Assembly: GCF_015278125.1 (NCBI RefSeq)
Contig: NZ_JADILO010000024.1
Location: forward strand, 1 to 64,000
DNA from: Vibrio fluminensis
GTDB lineage: Bacteria > Pseudomonadota > Gammaproteobacteria > Enterobacterales > Vibrionaceae
Direction of reading: 5' to 3'
DNA: 64,000 bases
In this document: one piece after another, positions 17,406 through 27,519 of the stretch
How positions within the stretch are numbered: the stretch's first letter is position 1
Layout: the number at the start of each line of letters is the position of its first letter
Notes under the pieces: generated by a model
Database searches by the model: none
What the model was told of the DNA's origin: nothing
Seen by the model: only the letters and a program-made list of their open reading frames with translations
Translations under genes and position numbers: made by a program

Positions 17406-19682
17406 ATGGCAGAGCAATTTGCTAAAGCTTGGGAAGGTTTTGTACAAGGTGATTGGCAAAACGAAGTAAACGTACGTGATTTCATTCAGAAGAACTACGC
17501 TCCGTATGAAGGCGACGAATCTTTCCTAGTTTCTGAAGGTACTGAAGCAACTAATACGCTTTGGGCTAAAGTAATGGAAGGCATCAAAATTGAGAACGCA
17601 ACTAAAGCGCCTCTTGATTTCGATACTGACGTTATCTCTACCATCACTGCTCACGATGCAGGCTACATCGAAAAAGATCTAGAAACTATCGTTGGTCTAC
17701 AAACTGAAAAACCACTTAAGCGTGCAATCATCCCTAACGGTGGTGTACGTATGGTTGAAGGTTCTTGTAAAGCATACGGTGAAACTCTAGACCCTATGAT
17801 TTCTAAGATCTACTCAGAATACCGCAAAACTCACAACGCTGGCGTTTTCGATATCTACACTCCTGATATCCTAGCTTGTCGTAAGTCTGGTGTTCTGACT
17901 GGTCTTCCAGATGCATACGGCCGTGGTCGTATCATCGGTGACTACCGTCGTGTTGCACTATACGGTATTGACTTCCTAATGAAAGACAAGCTGGCTCAAT
18001 TCAAGTCTCTTCAAGAGCGTTTTGAGAACGGCGAAGACCTAACAGCAACTATGCAACTTCGTGAAGAAATTGCTGAGCAACACCGCGCTCTAGGTCAAAT
18101 CAAGCAAATGGCTGCTAAGTACGGTTTCGATATCTCTGAGCCTGCTCAAACTGCTAAAGAAGCTATCCAGTGGACTTACTTCGGCTACCTAGCTGCAGTT
18201 AAATCACAAAACGGTGCTGCAATGTCTCTAGGTCGTACTTCGACTTTCCTAGACATCTTCATCGAGCGTGATATCGCTGCTGGCAAGATCACTGAAGTTG
18301 AAGCTCAAGAAATGATCGACCACTTCGTAATGAAGCTACGTATGGTTCGTTTCCTACGTACTCCTGAATACGATGAGTTGTTCTCTGGTGACCCAATCTG
18401 GGCTACTGAGTCAATGGGCGGTATGAGTCTTGACGGTCGTACACTAGTTACACGTACTAACTTCCGTTTCCTAAACAGCCTATACACTATGGGTCCTTCT
18501 CCAGAGCCAAACATCACTGTACTTTGGTCTGAGCAGCTACCTGACGGCTTCAAACGTTTCTGTGCTAAAGTATCTATCGATACTTCTTCTATCCAGTACG
18601 AAAACGATGATCTAATGCGTCCTGACCTAGAATCTGACGACTACGCAATCGCATGTTGTGTATCTCCAATGGTTGTTGGTAAGCAAATGCAGTTCTTCGG
18701 CGCACGTGCTAACCTTGCGAAAACTATGCTTTACGCAATCAACGGCGGTGTGGATGAGAAACTGAAGATGCAAGTTGGTCCTGTTTCTGACAAGATCACT
18801 GACGAAGTTCTAAACTACGACGACGTAATGGCTCGCCTAGACACATTTATGGACTGGCTAGCTAAGCAATACGTGACTGCTCTAAACAGCATCCACTACA
18901 TGCACGACAAATACAGCTACGAAGCGTCTCTAATGGCTCTTCACGACCGTGACGTTCGTCGTACTATGGCATGTGGTATCGCAGGTCTATCTGTTGCAGC
19001 TGACTCACTATCTGCAATCAAGTTCGCAACTGTTAAACCAGTTCGTGACGAAGATGGCATTGCAATCGACTTCGAAATCGAAGGCGATTACCCTAAATTC
19101 GGTAACAACGACGCACGCGTTGATGACATCGCATGTGAACTTGTTTCTACGTTTATGGGCAAAATCCGTAAACTTAAGATGTACCGTGATGCAATCCCAA
19201 CTCAGTCTATCCTTACTATCACTTCAAACGTTGTGTACGGTAAGAAAACTGGTAACACTCCAGACGGTCGTCGTGCTGGCGCTCCTTTCGCTCCTGGTGC
19301 AAACCCAATGCACGGTCGTGACGAGAAAGGTGCTGTAGCATCACTAACATCTGTAGGTAAACTACCGTTTGCTGACGCTCAAGATGGTATCTCTTACACT
19401 TTCTCTATCGTGCCAAACGCACTAGGTAAAGAAGAAGATAGCCAACGTGCTAACCTTGCTGGTCTAATGGATGGTTACTTCCACCACGAAGCTGGCATCG
19501 AAGGTGGTCAACACCTAAACGTGAACGTTCTTAACCGCGAAACTCTAGAAGACGCAGTTAAGCACCCTGAGAAATACCCTCAGCTAACAATCCGCGTTTC
19601 TGGTTACGCTGTACGCTTTAACTCTCTAACTGCAGAGCAACAAGCTGACGTAATCGCACGTACTTTCACTGAGTCTCTATAA
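17406..19682 (+). CDS. pflB: Formate C-acetyltransferase (pyruvate formate-lyase)
   Basis: Glycyl-radical enzyme of 758 residues converting pyruvate and CoA to acetyl-CoA and formate in anaerobic growth. The active-site cysteine pair is in IACCVSPM (about 415-422). The radical Gly lies in RVSGYAVRF near the C-terminus. The start is the ATG at 17406; an ATG at 17401 is out of frame. Codon usage is very strongly biased towards highly expressed codons. It is activated by PflA, encoded at 20980-21720, with one unrelated gene in between. Confidence 0.98.
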   Translation: MAEQFAKAWEGFVQGDWQNEVNVRDFIQKNYAPYEGDESFLVSEGTEATNTLWAKVMEGIKIENATKAPLDFDTDVISTITAHDAGYIEKDLETIVGLQTEKPLKRAIIPNGGVRMVEGSCKAYGETLDPMISKIYSEYRKTHNAGVFDIYTPDILACRKSGVLTGLPDAYGRGRIIGDYRRVALYGIDFLMKDKLAQFKSLQERFENGEDLTATMQLREEIAEQHRALGQIKQMAAKYGFDISEPAQTAKEAIQWTYFGYLAAVKSQNGAAMSLGRTSTFLDIFIERDIAAGKITEVEAQEMIDHFVMKLRMVRFLRTPEYDELFSGDPIWATESMGGMSLDGRTLVTRTNFRFLNSLYTMGPSPEPNITVLWSEQLPDGFKRFCAKVSIDTSSIQYENDDLMRPDLESDDYAIACCVSPMVVGKQMQFFGARANLAKTMLYAINGGVDEKLKMQVGPVSDKITDEVLNYDDVMARLDTFMDWLAKQYVTALNSIHYMHDKYSYEASLMALHDRDVRRTMACGIAGLSVAADSLSAIKFATVKPVRDEDGIAIDFEIEGDYPKFGNNDARVDDIACELVSTFMGKIRKLKMYRDAIPTQSILTITSNVVYGKKTGNTPDGRRAGAPFAPGANPMHGRDEKGAVASLTSVGKLPFADAQDGISYTFSIVPNALGKEEDSQRANLAGLMDGYFHHEAGIEGGQHLNVNVLNRETLEDAVKHPEKYPQLTIRVSGYAVRFNSLTAEQQADVIARTFTESL

Positions 19683-19704
19683 TTCTCAGCTGATTAATTG
19701 ATGA

Positions 19705-19732
19705 AAGCCTCGCATTAGCGGGGCTTTTTTTT
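19705..19732 (+). terminator. Terminator after pflB
   Basis: AAGCCTCGC (19705-19713) pairs with GCGGGGCTT (19718-19726) with one G-U pair and a 4-nt loop, running into eight U's. pflB is thus cut off from the following gene. Confidence 0.92.
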
Positions 19733-19859
19733 GTCCCAAGTTTTTCCTAAATTAGTTAGCTGGATCTACCCTACTTCCTAGAATTGACCTTAAACTCACT
19801 AAAACATCTGTTTCTCATAGCTATAATCATGTTGGTATTACTCATTTTGAGGAGCATGA

Positions 19860-20831
19860 ATGAAAAGAATCGTCGTTGCGTATTCAAGCATTATTTTCGC
19901 TTTTAGTTGCCATGCCTCTCTCGAGCCGACTTTGGTGTTTAGCGCAGATAATGATGGGCCTTTTGGTTTAGATAAGGAATACACTAACGCGCTATATGCC
20001 TCCTATACCTCCAGCCCGATCAGCGGAGATTCGCGCCTAAACTGGCTTTCTTTATCTCACGATTCTATCGATAAATACGAATTCGCCCTTGGGCAAAAAA
20101 TGTACACCCCAAACGATTTATTAGCTGACGTACCCATTGCTAATCAGCGCCCTTATGCCGGCGTACTATTTGGAGAGCTCAACTATATCTCGATCATGGA
20201 CGATAGGGTGAGTCGCTATAACTTCACACTTGGTACGGTGGGTGAGAATTCATTGGCTGATAAAGCGCAGCGTCTCGTACATGAAATTACTGGGTCAGAC
20301 TACCCCAATGGTTGGGACTATCAAGTTGATGAAGGGCTCGTCGTTAATCTTGGATACCTTAATCATTTTGCCTTATATCGTTCTGCGAACGCCTCCCTTA
20401 CCCAATTCGAAATCACTAACATTTCAGAACTTAATGCCGGCAATTTTCGTAGCGATATCTCGACTGGATTAATGCTACGCTGGGGCAAAAATCTTTCTGG
20501 AAATTTAGGTGCGGCAAACATTGATAAAGAACTGCCATTCCGAGCAGGATCTTTAGGTGGGAAATCCGATGGCTGGTTCGCTTTCTCTGGAATTAAAGCT
20601 CGATATCGCTTCAATGACATTACCCTAGAAGGAGATAGACCCGGTATTTCAGATCCCGAAAACTATCCCGTCACGTTAGATAAACAACAAGCGACAGCCG
20701 TAGCCGGATTTGCTTGGTATAATGAGCAGTTCGGCGCAAGTTTAACCGCAGCCATAGGCACAGCGGACTATAAAGAGTCGCGGGACAATTATCACTCTAA
20801 CGCCTCGTTTTCATTGTTCTTTTTCTTGTAA
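19860..20831 (+). CDS. LpxR-family lipid A deacylase
   Basis: Outer-membrane beta-barrel of 323 residues with a signal peptide (cleavage after about HAS, residue 20). The family motif for the active-site and calcium region appears as SADNDGPFGLDKEYTNA (about 30-46). A second family block, LVHEITGSDYPNGWDYQ (about 137-153), holds the expected catalytic His. The protein ends NASFSLFFFL, with a terminal aromatic/hydrophobic strand. LpxR removes the 3'-acyloxyacyl group from lipid A in Salmonella; the same activity is likely but untested. GAGGAG precedes the ATG. It lies between pflB and pflA without obvious functional reason. Confidence 0.85.
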   Translation: MKRIVVAYSSIIFAFSCHASLEPTLVFSADNDGPFGLDKEYTNALYASYTSSPISGDSRLNWLSLSHDSIDKYEFALGQKMYTPNDLLADVPIANQRPYAGVLFGELNYISIMDDRVSRYNFTLGTVGENSLADKAQRLVHEITGSDYPNGWDYQVDEGLVVNLGYLNHFALYRSANASLTQFEITNISELNAGNFRSDISTGLMLRWGKNLSGNLGAANIDKELPFRAGSLGGKSDGWFAFSGIKARYRFNDITLEGDRPGISDPENYPVTLDKQQATAVAGFAWYNEQFGASLTAAIGTADYKESRDNYHSNASFSLFFFL

Positions 20832-20979
20832 ATAATTCTCTTTTACATAACGAATTAATTCACTCGCTCTAGCACAATTTTTCTTTGCTATTTATTGGCA
20901 TAGAAACCGCTATAACCCTATTTAATCGGGGTAATTTGTAATAAAATAACGTTCAAATAATTGCTAAAGAGATGAGCTC

Positions 20980-21720
20980 ATGTCAACAATTGGTCGTATT
21001 CATTCTTTTGAATCATGTGGCACTGTCGATGGTCCTGGAATTCGTTTTATTGTCTTCCTACAAGGCTGCTTAATGCGTTGTAAATATTGTCATAACCGCG
21101 ATACATGGGACACGCATGATGGTAAAGAAGTGACCGTTGAAGAGATTATCAATGAAGCAAAAAGCTACCGTCATTTCATGAAAGCATCAGGAGGCGGTAT
21201 CACGTGCTCCGGTGGTGAAGCGATGCTGCAACCTGAATTCGTACGCGACTTTTTCCGTGCAGCTCAAGCAGAAGGTATCCATACTTGTCTTGATACCAAT
21301 GGCTACATTCGTAAGCATACTGATGTGGTTGACGAAGTATTGGAAGTGACCGATCTGGTCATGCTTGACCTTAAACACATGAAAGACGAAATTCACCAAG
21401 ACTTTATTGGTGTATCTAACCGTCGCGTACTTGATTTTGCTCGCTACCTACATCAGAAAGGTCAAAAGACTTGGATTCGCTACGTTGTGGTGCCAGGTTA
21501 CACGGATGAAGATGAAGCAGCGCACATGCTTGGTGAGTTCATTAAAGATATGGACAACATCGAAAAAGTTGAGCTATTGCCTTATCACAAACTTGGCGCT
21601 CACAAATGGGAAGCGTTAGGCTTTGAATACCCGCTTGAAGGTGTAAACCCACCGCCAAAAGAAACGATGGAAAACATCAAGTCGATTCTTGAGCAATACC
21701 ATTCAAACGTTAAGTACTAA
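20980..21720 (+). CDS. pflA: Pyruvate formate-lyase 1-activating enzyme (radical SAM)
   Basis: Radical-SAM enzyme of 246 residues that installs the glycyl radical on PflB. The [4Fe-4S] motif CxxxCxxC is [16 protein letters not shown] (about 29-44). [18 protein letters not shown] is the SAM-binding GGE block. It begins [22 protein letters not shown], typical of PflA. It is monocistronic between the LpxR gene and a strong terminator. The promoter region (20832-20979) is AT-rich with no clear FNR box. Confidence 0.97.
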   Translation: MSTIGRIHSFESCGTVDGPGIRFIVFLQGCLMRCKYCHNRDTWDTHDGKEVTVEEIINEAKSYRHFMKASGGGITCSGGEAMLQPEFVRDFFRAAQAEGIHTCLDTNGYIRKHTDVVDEVLEVTDLVMLDLKHMKDEIHQDFIGVSNRRVLDFARYLHQKGQKTWIRYVVVPGYTDEDEAAHMLGEFIKDMDNIEKVELLPYHKLGAHKWEALGFEYPLEGVNPPPKETMENIKSILEQYHSNVKY

Positions 21721-21746
21721 TCCAACATTAAGTACTGGTCAAATCA

Positions 21747-21780
21747 AACAGGGCACTTCGTTAAGTGCCCTGTTACTTTT
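21747..21780. terminator. Bidirectional terminator between pflA and the Ntn-hydrolase gene
   Basis: A perfect 12-bp stem (21747-21758 with 21763-21774) with a CGTT loop. Plus-strand U's follow, and the minus strand also has a U-rich tail, so it can serve both convergent genes. Confidence 0.88.
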
Positions 21781-21793
21781 CTAAATATCGCGT

Positions 21794-22879
21794 TTATTTT
21801 ACTGCGACATCTTCAAAATGGAATTTGCCGCCATCTAATGGTTGCGTGCGTTCAACCTTGCTATCAAAGTCTAACTGCTTCAAATCAACACGACGAATGG
21901 TGCTGTCGTGCATGGTTTTATAGAACAATAAACCATTGCCCTGATCGATCACCGACGTCCACTGCGTCGCGCTTGGCAAATCGGGAATGTGGCTCTTATC
22001 ATTAAACTCAGTGCCAATTGGAATATCAAAATTGTTTAAGATATGAAATGCTTGTGACACCGCTTGCTGACCCGTTTTCAACTCAGGGGCAGTGTTGACG
22101 TAAAACGCCGCGCGTACAAAACGTGAAGGCGGAGAAATATCACCAGGTAGACCAACAAAGGCAGAACCTACGCCAAACGACTGCGCCGTGACACCATTAA
22201 TTTGCTGGTCACTACTGCTGCCCGGACGTAAATTAATGTAGTTGTTTAAATTTGTCACCTGCCAAGCATAATCTGGAGAATTGGTCAGCACCTTAGCCGT
22301 GTTTTTGTGAATATGGATTTCACCATGGTTCATAATCTCAATTACGATGCTGTTGCCATCTTTATCCGAAACACGCCAGTGCGCGGTTGGTGACGGGTTA
22401 CCCTGTTGGTCAAAATAGACCGTCACAATTTTGATTTTATCAAGCGCTGCTTCAACCTGCGCAACAGTTTCAAACTGACTCAACATCCAACGAACAAAGT
22501 CCATATCGGTAATATTGTTCGCCGTGTCACTTGGATCATATTTGGCTAATGAACCATAATTGCGGAAATAGAATAAACCAGCACTCAGCCCTTTCTCATT
22601 CACCCCTTCGGCAATAAATTTATCGTCACTCACTGATATACCAGCAAAACCGTATTTGCTCTGCCACTTTAAACCCTGCTTTTGATCTGGCATGGTAGCG
22701 GTATAGGTATAATCGCGCGGAGAGATGACCAATTTACTATTGAGATCATTGTGTCCCCACTCTATCGTGCGCGCTTGGATAAAGTCGTTATTCGTTGTAG
22801 AGAGTGAAATGCCCGTACAGGCATTCGCCGAATAGTGAAAGCAAGAAGCGAAAAGTAATGCCAATATCGATTTTTTCAT
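21794..22879 (-). CDS. Choloylglycine hydrolase / penicillin V acylase family Ntn-hydrolase
   Basis: Secreted linear-amide C-N hydrolase of 361 residues. The signal peptide ends at NA, exposing Cys21 in ACTGISL as the N-terminal nucleophile, as expected for this self-processing family. Other family marks are ARTIEWG (the catalytic-region Arg), VSDDKFIAEGVNEKGLSAGLFYF, and an Asn in LTNSPDYAWQ. Gram-negative relatives of penicillin V acylase can hydrolyse penicillin V and in some cases acyl-homoserine lactones; which substrate applies here is unknown. No good ribosome site is seen before the ATG. Confidence 0.9.
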   Translation of the reverse strand: MKKSILALLFASCFHYSANACTGISLSTTNNDFIQARTIEWGHNDLNSKLVISPRDYTYTATMPDQKQGLKWQSKYGFAGISVSDDKFIAEGVNEKGLSAGLFYFRNYGSLAKYDPSDTANNITDMDFVRWMLSQFETVAQVEAALDKIKIVTVYFDQQGNPSPTAHWRVSDKDGNSIVIEIMNHGEIHIHKNTAKVLTNSPDYAWQVTNLNNYINLRPGSSSDQQINGVTAQSFGVGSAFVGLPGDISPPSRFVRAAFYVNTAPELKTGQQAVSQAFHILNNFDIPIGTEFNDKSHIPDLPSATQWTSVIDQGNGLLFYKTMHDSTIRRVDLKQLDFDSKVERTQPLDGGKFHFEDVAVK

Positions 22880-23028
22880 AACTAAACCATACTTGTTGTT
22901 ATCGGTTTACAGCCCGCATAAGAATTTGCAGGCAACTGGTTAAACGTTACGCCTCTATGCGCGTATTAACAATCTCAAACGATGAAAAATATCTATTCAA
23001 AGGAAAAAACACCGAATAAGGAAATTGA

Positions 23029-23694
23029 GTGGAATTGAATAATTTGTGGATGTGGCTAGCCGCAATTCTGGCCATAGCCCCTTGTGTAAAAGATACCCGC
23101 GAAAACTTTCTGCCCAAGTTCAGACAAGAAAGCCATTTTCAACATCTAACTTTTGCAGTTTGTTTTGCTCTGTTCCTGCTTTGGTTGGCTGAAGCCGGGA
23201 TTAAACAAGGACTCGATATTCACTTTCTCGCATTAACCAGTTTAACGCTGATGTACGGATGGCGCGTCGCCTACCTACTCTGTTTTCCTGTAGTATTAAG
23301 CCTCGCCCTTTTTGGTACTGTGACTGTCGAAAATATGGGGCACTATCTCGTGCTGTCTTGCTTAATCCCCATTATTACCAGTTATGGTGTTTTTTTACTA
23401 AGTTATCGCTATTTGCCACGCAATATATTTGTCTATATTTTCGTCGCTGGTTTTTTTAATGGTGCGATTACTGGCTCGGTTCACATTCTACTCACCAGCC
23501 TCTTCCATCTGCTCACTGAGCAGCATAACTGGGCAACAATTGTTGATAATTATCTGGTATTTATTGCTTTATTAGCTTTTCCTGAAGGATTGCTTAATGG
23601 CATGGCGGTCGCGGTACTCAGTGTCTTCAAACCCGAGTGGTTACGCACATTCTCTGACCGCGATTACATCTATAATCATTATCACAAAAAATAA
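23029..23694 (+). CDS. CbiM-like energy-coupling-factor membrane protein
   Basis: Inner-membrane protein of 221 residues with six or seven hydrophobic helices. The helix LDIHFLALTSLTLMYGWRVAYLL and the last segment FPEGLLNGMAVAVLSVF resemble CbiM-type substrate-binding components of ECF transporters. No ECF ATPase or EcfT gene is adjacent, so it may work alone or with components encoded elsewhere. The start is GTG at 23029, supported by AAGGAA five bases upstream. The substrate (cobalt, nickel or other) cannot be read from the sequence. Confidence 0.7.
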   Translation: MELNNLWMWLAAILAIAPCVKDTRENFLPKFRQESHFQHLTFAVCFALFLLWLAEAGIKQGLDIHFLALTSLTLMYGWRVAYLLCFPVVLSLALFGTVTVENMGHYLVLSCLIPIITSYGVFLLSYRYLPRNIFVYIFVAGFFNGAITGSVHILLTSLFHLLTEQHNWATIVDNYLVFIALLAFPEGLLNGMAVAVLSVFKPEWLRTFSDRDYIYNHYHKK

Positions 23695-23807
23695 GTAAAA
23701 AGTTTTCATTTTTAGTCATAAACATGTGTTGAGATCATGTTTCAAGCGTCAACAACAGGCTAACCTAAGCACATTAAAGATGTACTAGATTTATGAGGTC
23801 GCCCCTA

Positions 23808-24308
23808 ATGGAAATGACAAACGCTCAACGTTTAATCCTATCTAACCAGTACTACCTGATGTCACAGATGGATCCAGAAAACGCAAAAAAATACAAACGC
23901 TTACAGACTATTGTCGAGCGTGGTTACGTATTACAAATGCGTGAGCTAAACAAAGATTTTGGCTGCATTGAAGATAACGAATGTCGTGAAATCATCGACA
24001 TTATGGAGATGTATCATGCAATGCAAGAATCTAACAATATGTTAGAAGAACATGAGCGCAAAGAAGTAGACCAACGCCGCCTACAGTTCCTTGGTTTTGA
24101 TTGCGGTACTGAATGTAAGCTAGTGCATTACGTTCGCTTTTTAGTCGATTCGGAAGGTCTTTACCCTCAATTTGACAAAGGCGACCACAACTTTAACGCA
24201 CAAATGCCAATGCTAGAAAAATACCGTCGTATGTTAGCGACATGGCGTAAGTGCCCGCGCCAATACCACCTATGCGCAAATGAGTTGAAGCAGATTTTCA
24301 ACGCGTAA
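23808..24308 (+). CDS. yfbU: YfbU family protein
   Basis: Conserved gammaproteobacterial protein of unknown function, 166 residues. It aligns end to end with E. coli YfbU as recalled: [61 protein letters not shown]. The ATG at 23808 matches the E. coli N-terminus and has GAGG nine bases upstream, so the longer reading from 23793 is rejected. No catalytic motif is visible. Confidence 0.93.
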   Translation: MEMTNAQRLILSNQYYLMSQMDPENAKKYKRLQTIVERGYVLQMRELNKDFGCIEDNECREIIDIMEMYHAMQESNNMLEEHERKEVDQRRLQFLGFDCGTECKLVHYVRFLVDSEGLYPQFDKGDHNFNAQMPMLEKYRRMLATWRKCPRQYHLCANELKQIFNA

Positions 24309-24330
24309 AGTCAACCAAGGCTAAGTAAAT

Positions 24331-24358
24331 AGAGGGCAGCATCAACGCTGCCCTATTT
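24331..24358. terminator. Terminator after yfbU
   Basis: AGGGCAGC (24333-24340) pairs with GCTGCCCT (24347-24354), loop ATCAAC, with A/T flanks on both sides. It probably serves yfbU and the convergent ompV-like gene. Confidence 0.8.
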
Positions 24359-24371
24359 CGTTTATACCGTA

Positions 24372-25136
24372 CTAAAACATATAAACCGCGGTTACCGTTA
24401 ATGCCGTATTAATACCTGATTCAATAATTGGGCTCTTTTCAATCTCACCTTCAAGATTGATGTAGCGCACGCCCGCCCCCAACCTCAGGCTCGGTGTAAT
24501 GTGCATATAGCCAGACAGCCCAATAAAGTATTGGCCATCCCAGTCAGCATCAAACGCTTCTAGTCCAGAGCGCCTAGCCTCTGCTTGACTCACGCCATAC
24601 AGATGGTTGTTAATCTTATCGCTATTGTAGGAATAACCAATACTCGGCGTAAATCCCCAGCCTCTTCCACGAAACGGTAAGCGCCAAGCGGCTTCTCCAT
24701 AGAAGCCATTGTGGGTACCACCAATATCTGAACCAGCCGTAGCTTCAAACATGCCTACACGAGTTAAAATTTGATAGCTCACACCGCCAAAGATGGTGGC
24801 ATCGCGTTCGTCCAATTTTTTAATCGCCGCATTGTCTGAATCACCGGTTTTCAAAGTACGGGGATCGTATGCAGCACGAAACACAATATTATGTGTTGAA
24901 CCAATGGGATTCAAACGATAGCCGGCACTGAAACCGCGCATGAAAAAGTGTTCTCCTTCATAGCCGATAACCGGAATTATAGTGCGATTTGAGGGCGTAT
25001 CCTTATACACCGCTGGCGAATAGGATGCACCAGCACCCAAAGACCATTGACTAATACTTGCTTGTGCATTGAACGCCACACATCCGTGCACCATCACACC
25101 TACGGTTAACCAACTTATTTTCACAACCCTTTCCAT
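24372..25136 (-). CDS. MipA/OmpV family outer-membrane protein
   Basis: Outer-membrane barrel of 254 residues (MipA/OmpV). Signal peptide to about NAQA, then WSLGAGASYSPAVYKD and alternating strands such as FTPSIGYSYNSDKINNHLYGVS, ending in the terminal Phe of LTVTAVYMF. The ATG at 25136 has no ribosome site; a GTG at 25124 with GGAAAGGG before it would give a tidier signal peptide (MKISWLTVGVMV). Members act as scaffolds for murein enzymes (MipA) or as porin-like proteins; the role here is open. Confidence 0.88.
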   Translation of the reverse strand: MERVVKISWLTVGVMVHGCVAFNAQASISQWSLGAGASYSPAVYKDTPSNRTIIPVIGYEGEHFFMRGFSAGYRLNPIGSTHNIVFRAAYDPRTLKTGDSDNAAIKKLDERDATIFGGVSYQILTRVGMFEATAGSDIGGTHNGFYGEAAWRLPFRGRGWGFTPSIGYSYNSDKINNHLYGVSQAEARRSGLEAFDADWDGQYFIGLSGYMHITPSLRLGAGVRYINLEGEIEKSPIIESGINTALTVTAVYMF

Positions 25137-25454
25137 TCACAAGATTTATCGTTATCACAATTATAACGCACTACATACCATAAAATTAACCGCGAATTGA
25201 TCACACTTATACACAGTAAACCATGCAAGTTTTTGAAATTCTGGCGACTTCAATCTGTTTGCTCGAGCCCGACGTATAAAAGGTTGTCAGCAGACACAAG
25301 GTGGTTTGTAGCAAAGGCGTCTAACGATAATTTTGCAAATAAACACATATTTTTTAAGCAAAAGTAGAAATCCACACTAGTCTTAATTAATGAGGGATAC
25401 GTTAATTTTTGCGAGTTATTTGTCAGTTTGACAGGTTTCAGAGGGGAAATCATT
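25137..25454. other. 318-base intergenic region upstream of prkA
   Basis: AT-rich spacer between divergent genes. No ORF, RNA or clear operator was recognised. AGAGGGGAAA at 25440-25449 is the strong ribosome site of prkA. A stress-sigma promoter would be expected here by analogy with E. coli yeaG but was not pinned down. Confidence 0.5.
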
Positions 25455-27389
25455 ATGAGCATTTTCGACCATTTCCAAGCACGCTATGAAGCGTCCAAGG
25501 ATGAGGAGTTATCTTTACAAGATTTCTTAGCACTGTGTAAGGATGACAAGAGTGCGTACGCTAATGCAGCTGAGCGCTTATTAATGGCTATTGGAGAGCC
25601 TGAGGTGATCGACACCGCTCAGGACCCTCATCTAAGCCGTATATTTTCCAACCGTGTTATTTCGCGTTACGAGACTTTCAAAGACTTTTACGGCATGGAA
25701 GACGCAATTGAGCAAATTGTGTCATACCTAAAACACGCCGCTCAAGGCCTTGAAGAACGCAAACAAATTCTTTATCTACTCGGTCCTGTAGGTGGTGGTA
25801 AATCATCATTAGCCGAAAAGCTTAAAGCCTTAATGCAGCAACAACCAATTTACGTGTTGTCTGCTGACGGCGTCCGCAGCCCAGTCAATGATCACCCATT
25901 CTGTCTGTTTGATATGAGTGAAGATGGTGAACTGCTCAAACAAGAGTATGGGATTGACAAGCGCTATCTACGTTCGATTATGTCTCCGTGGGCAGCAAAA
26001 CGACTGCATGAGTTTGGAGGTGACATTTCCAAATTTAAAGTCGTGAAAGTACGTCCATCTATTCTTGACCAATTGGCGGTGGCGAAAACCGAGCCAGGTG
26101 ATGAAAATAACCAAGATATTTCATCTCTAGTTGGTAAAGTAGACATCCGCATGCTAGAGCATTTCTCTCAAGATGATCCCGATGCATACAGCTATTCAGG
26201 CGCATTATGTAAAGCGAACCAAGGTTTGATGGAATTCGTTGAGATGTTTAAAGCGCCGATCAAAGTGTTGCACCCGCTACTGACTGCGACACAGGAAGGC
26301 AACTATAATGGTACCGAAGGTTTGTCTGCCCTACCGTTTGACGGTATGATTCTCGCGCACTCGAATGAGTCAGAATGGCAAACTTTCCGCAACAATAAGA
26401 ACAACGAAGCATTCCTTGACCGTGTTTATATTGTAAAAGTGCCATACTGTCTGCGCGTTTCTGAAGAAGTCAAAATCTACCAGAAACTGCTCGATCATTC
26501 TGAGCTATCAAAGGCTCCATGCTCACCAAGCACACTCGACCTATTGGCGCAGTTCAGTATTCTTTCTCGTCTAAAAGAGCCTGAAAACTCATCCATCTTC
26601 TCTAAAATGCGTGTTTATGATGGCGAAACGTTGAAAGACACCGATCCAAAAGCTAAGAGTTACCAAGAGTATCGTGATTATGCTGGCGTAGATGAAGGCA
26701 TGTCAGGTCTATCGACCCGTTTCTCGTTCAAGATCCTATCGCGAGTTTTCAACTTTGATCAAAGTGAAGTCGCCGCGAACCCAGTTCACCTGTTCTACGT
26801 AATTGAACAACAAGTTGAACGCGAGCAGTTCCCACAAGACATCGCCGATAAGTACCTAGAGTTCTTGAAAGGCTACTTGGTTCCTCGCTACGTTGAGTTT
26901 ATCGGCAAAGAAATTCAAACCGCGTACTTAGAGTCCTACTCTGAGTACGGACAAAATATCTTTGATCGCTATGTCACCTACGCAGATTTCTGGATTCAAG
27001 ACCAAGAGTATCGTGATCCAGAAACTGGTCAGCTGTTCGACCGTTCTGCGCTTAACAATGAACTCGAGAAAATTGAGAAAACCGCTGGCATTAGTAATCC
27101 GAAAGATTTCCGTAATGAAATCGTCAACTTTGTACTGCGTGCCCGTGCCAATAACAATGGTCAAAATCCAGTTTGGACCAGCTATGAAAAATTGCGCACT
27201 GTGATAGAGAAGAAAATGTTCTCCAACACTGAAGAACTGCTTCCTGTCATCTCCTTTAATGCGAAAACCTCTTCTGAAGATCAGAAGAAACACGACGACT
27301 TTGTCGCTCGCATGATGGAAAAAGGTTACACCGAGAAGCAAGTACGCTTGCTATCAGAATGGTACCTACGCGTACGTAAATCATCTTAA
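25455..27389 (+). CDS. yeaG: PrkA/YeaG family serine protein kinase (AAA-like)
   Basis: Cytoplasmic protein of 644 residues, nearly identical in layout to E. coli YeaG. An AAA-type P-loop, LLGPVGGGKSSLAEKL (about 107-122), lies in the PrkA AAA domain. The C-terminal PrkA domain contains RFSFKILSRVFNFD and NIFDRYVTYADFWIQDQEYRD. The family has been reported as a Ser kinase and as an AAA protease-like protein; its targets are poorly known. In E. coli it belongs to the RpoS stress and nitrogen-starvation response. The ATG at 25455 with GAGGGG is chosen over the longer frame. Confidence 0.95.
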   Translation: MSIFDHFQARYEASKDEELSLQDFLALCKDDKSAYANAAERLLMAIGEPEVIDTAQDPHLSRIFSNRVISRYETFKDFYGMEDAIEQIVSYLKHAAQGLEERKQILYLLGPVGGGKSSLAEKLKALMQQQPIYVLSADGVRSPVNDHPFCLFDMSEDGELLKQEYGIDKRYLRSIMSPWAAKRLHEFGGDISKFKVVKVRPSILDQLAVAKTEPGDENNQDISSLVGKVDIRMLEHFSQDDPDAYSYSGALCKANQGLMEFVEMFKAPIKVLHPLLTATQEGNYNGTEGLSALPFDGMILAHSNESEWQTFRNNKNNEAFLDRVYIVKVPYCLRVSEEVKIYQKLLDHSELSKAPCSPSTLDLLAQFSILSRLKEPENSSIFSKMRVYDGETLKDTDPKAKSYQEYRDYAGVDEGMSGLSTRFSFKILSRVFNFDQSEVAANPVHLFYVIEQQVEREQFPQDIADKYLEFLKGYLVPRYVEFIGKEIQTAYLESYSEYGQNIFDRYVTYADFWIQDQEYRDPETGQLFDRSALNNELEKIEKTAGISNPKDFRNEIVNFVLRARANNNGQNPVWTSYEKLRTVIEKKMFSNTEELLPVISFNAKTSSEDQKKHDDFVARMMEKGYTEKQVRLLSEWYLRVRKSS

Positions 27390-27400
27390 TAGTGCAGACA

Positions 27401-27461
27401 AATCCTCAGGAAACTGGGGATTGCCCATGGAGTACCTACCAGAGCGCCAAGCTCTGGTAGG
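27401..27461 (+). other. Tandem intercistronic hairpins between yeaG and yeaH
   Basis: The first hairpin is AATCCTCAG (27401-27409), a GAAA tetraloop, then CTGGGGATT (27414-27422). The second is an 11-bp perfect stem (27435-27445 with 27451-27461), loop GCCAA. Neither is followed by a U-run, so they look like mRNA processing or stability elements that could set different levels of YeaG and YeaH. Confidence 0.65.
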
Positions 27462-27519
27462 AGATTGGATGCGATGAATACAAACACGCATAGTGTATGT
27501 AGCGAAAAAGGGGTGACTC

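Noticed and set aside
25428..25454. Longer N-terminus for yeaG from 25428
   Set aside because: AGAGGGGAAA sits right before the ATG at 25455 and the shorter protein matches the E. coli start.
26928..27341. 137-codon minus-strand frame inside yeaG
   Set aside because: Overlaps the conserved PrkA domain and has no start signal or family resemblance.
27401..27461. Reading the yeaG-yeaH hairpins as terminators
   Set aside because: Neither stem is followed by a U-run and the downstream genes are the conserved operon partners.
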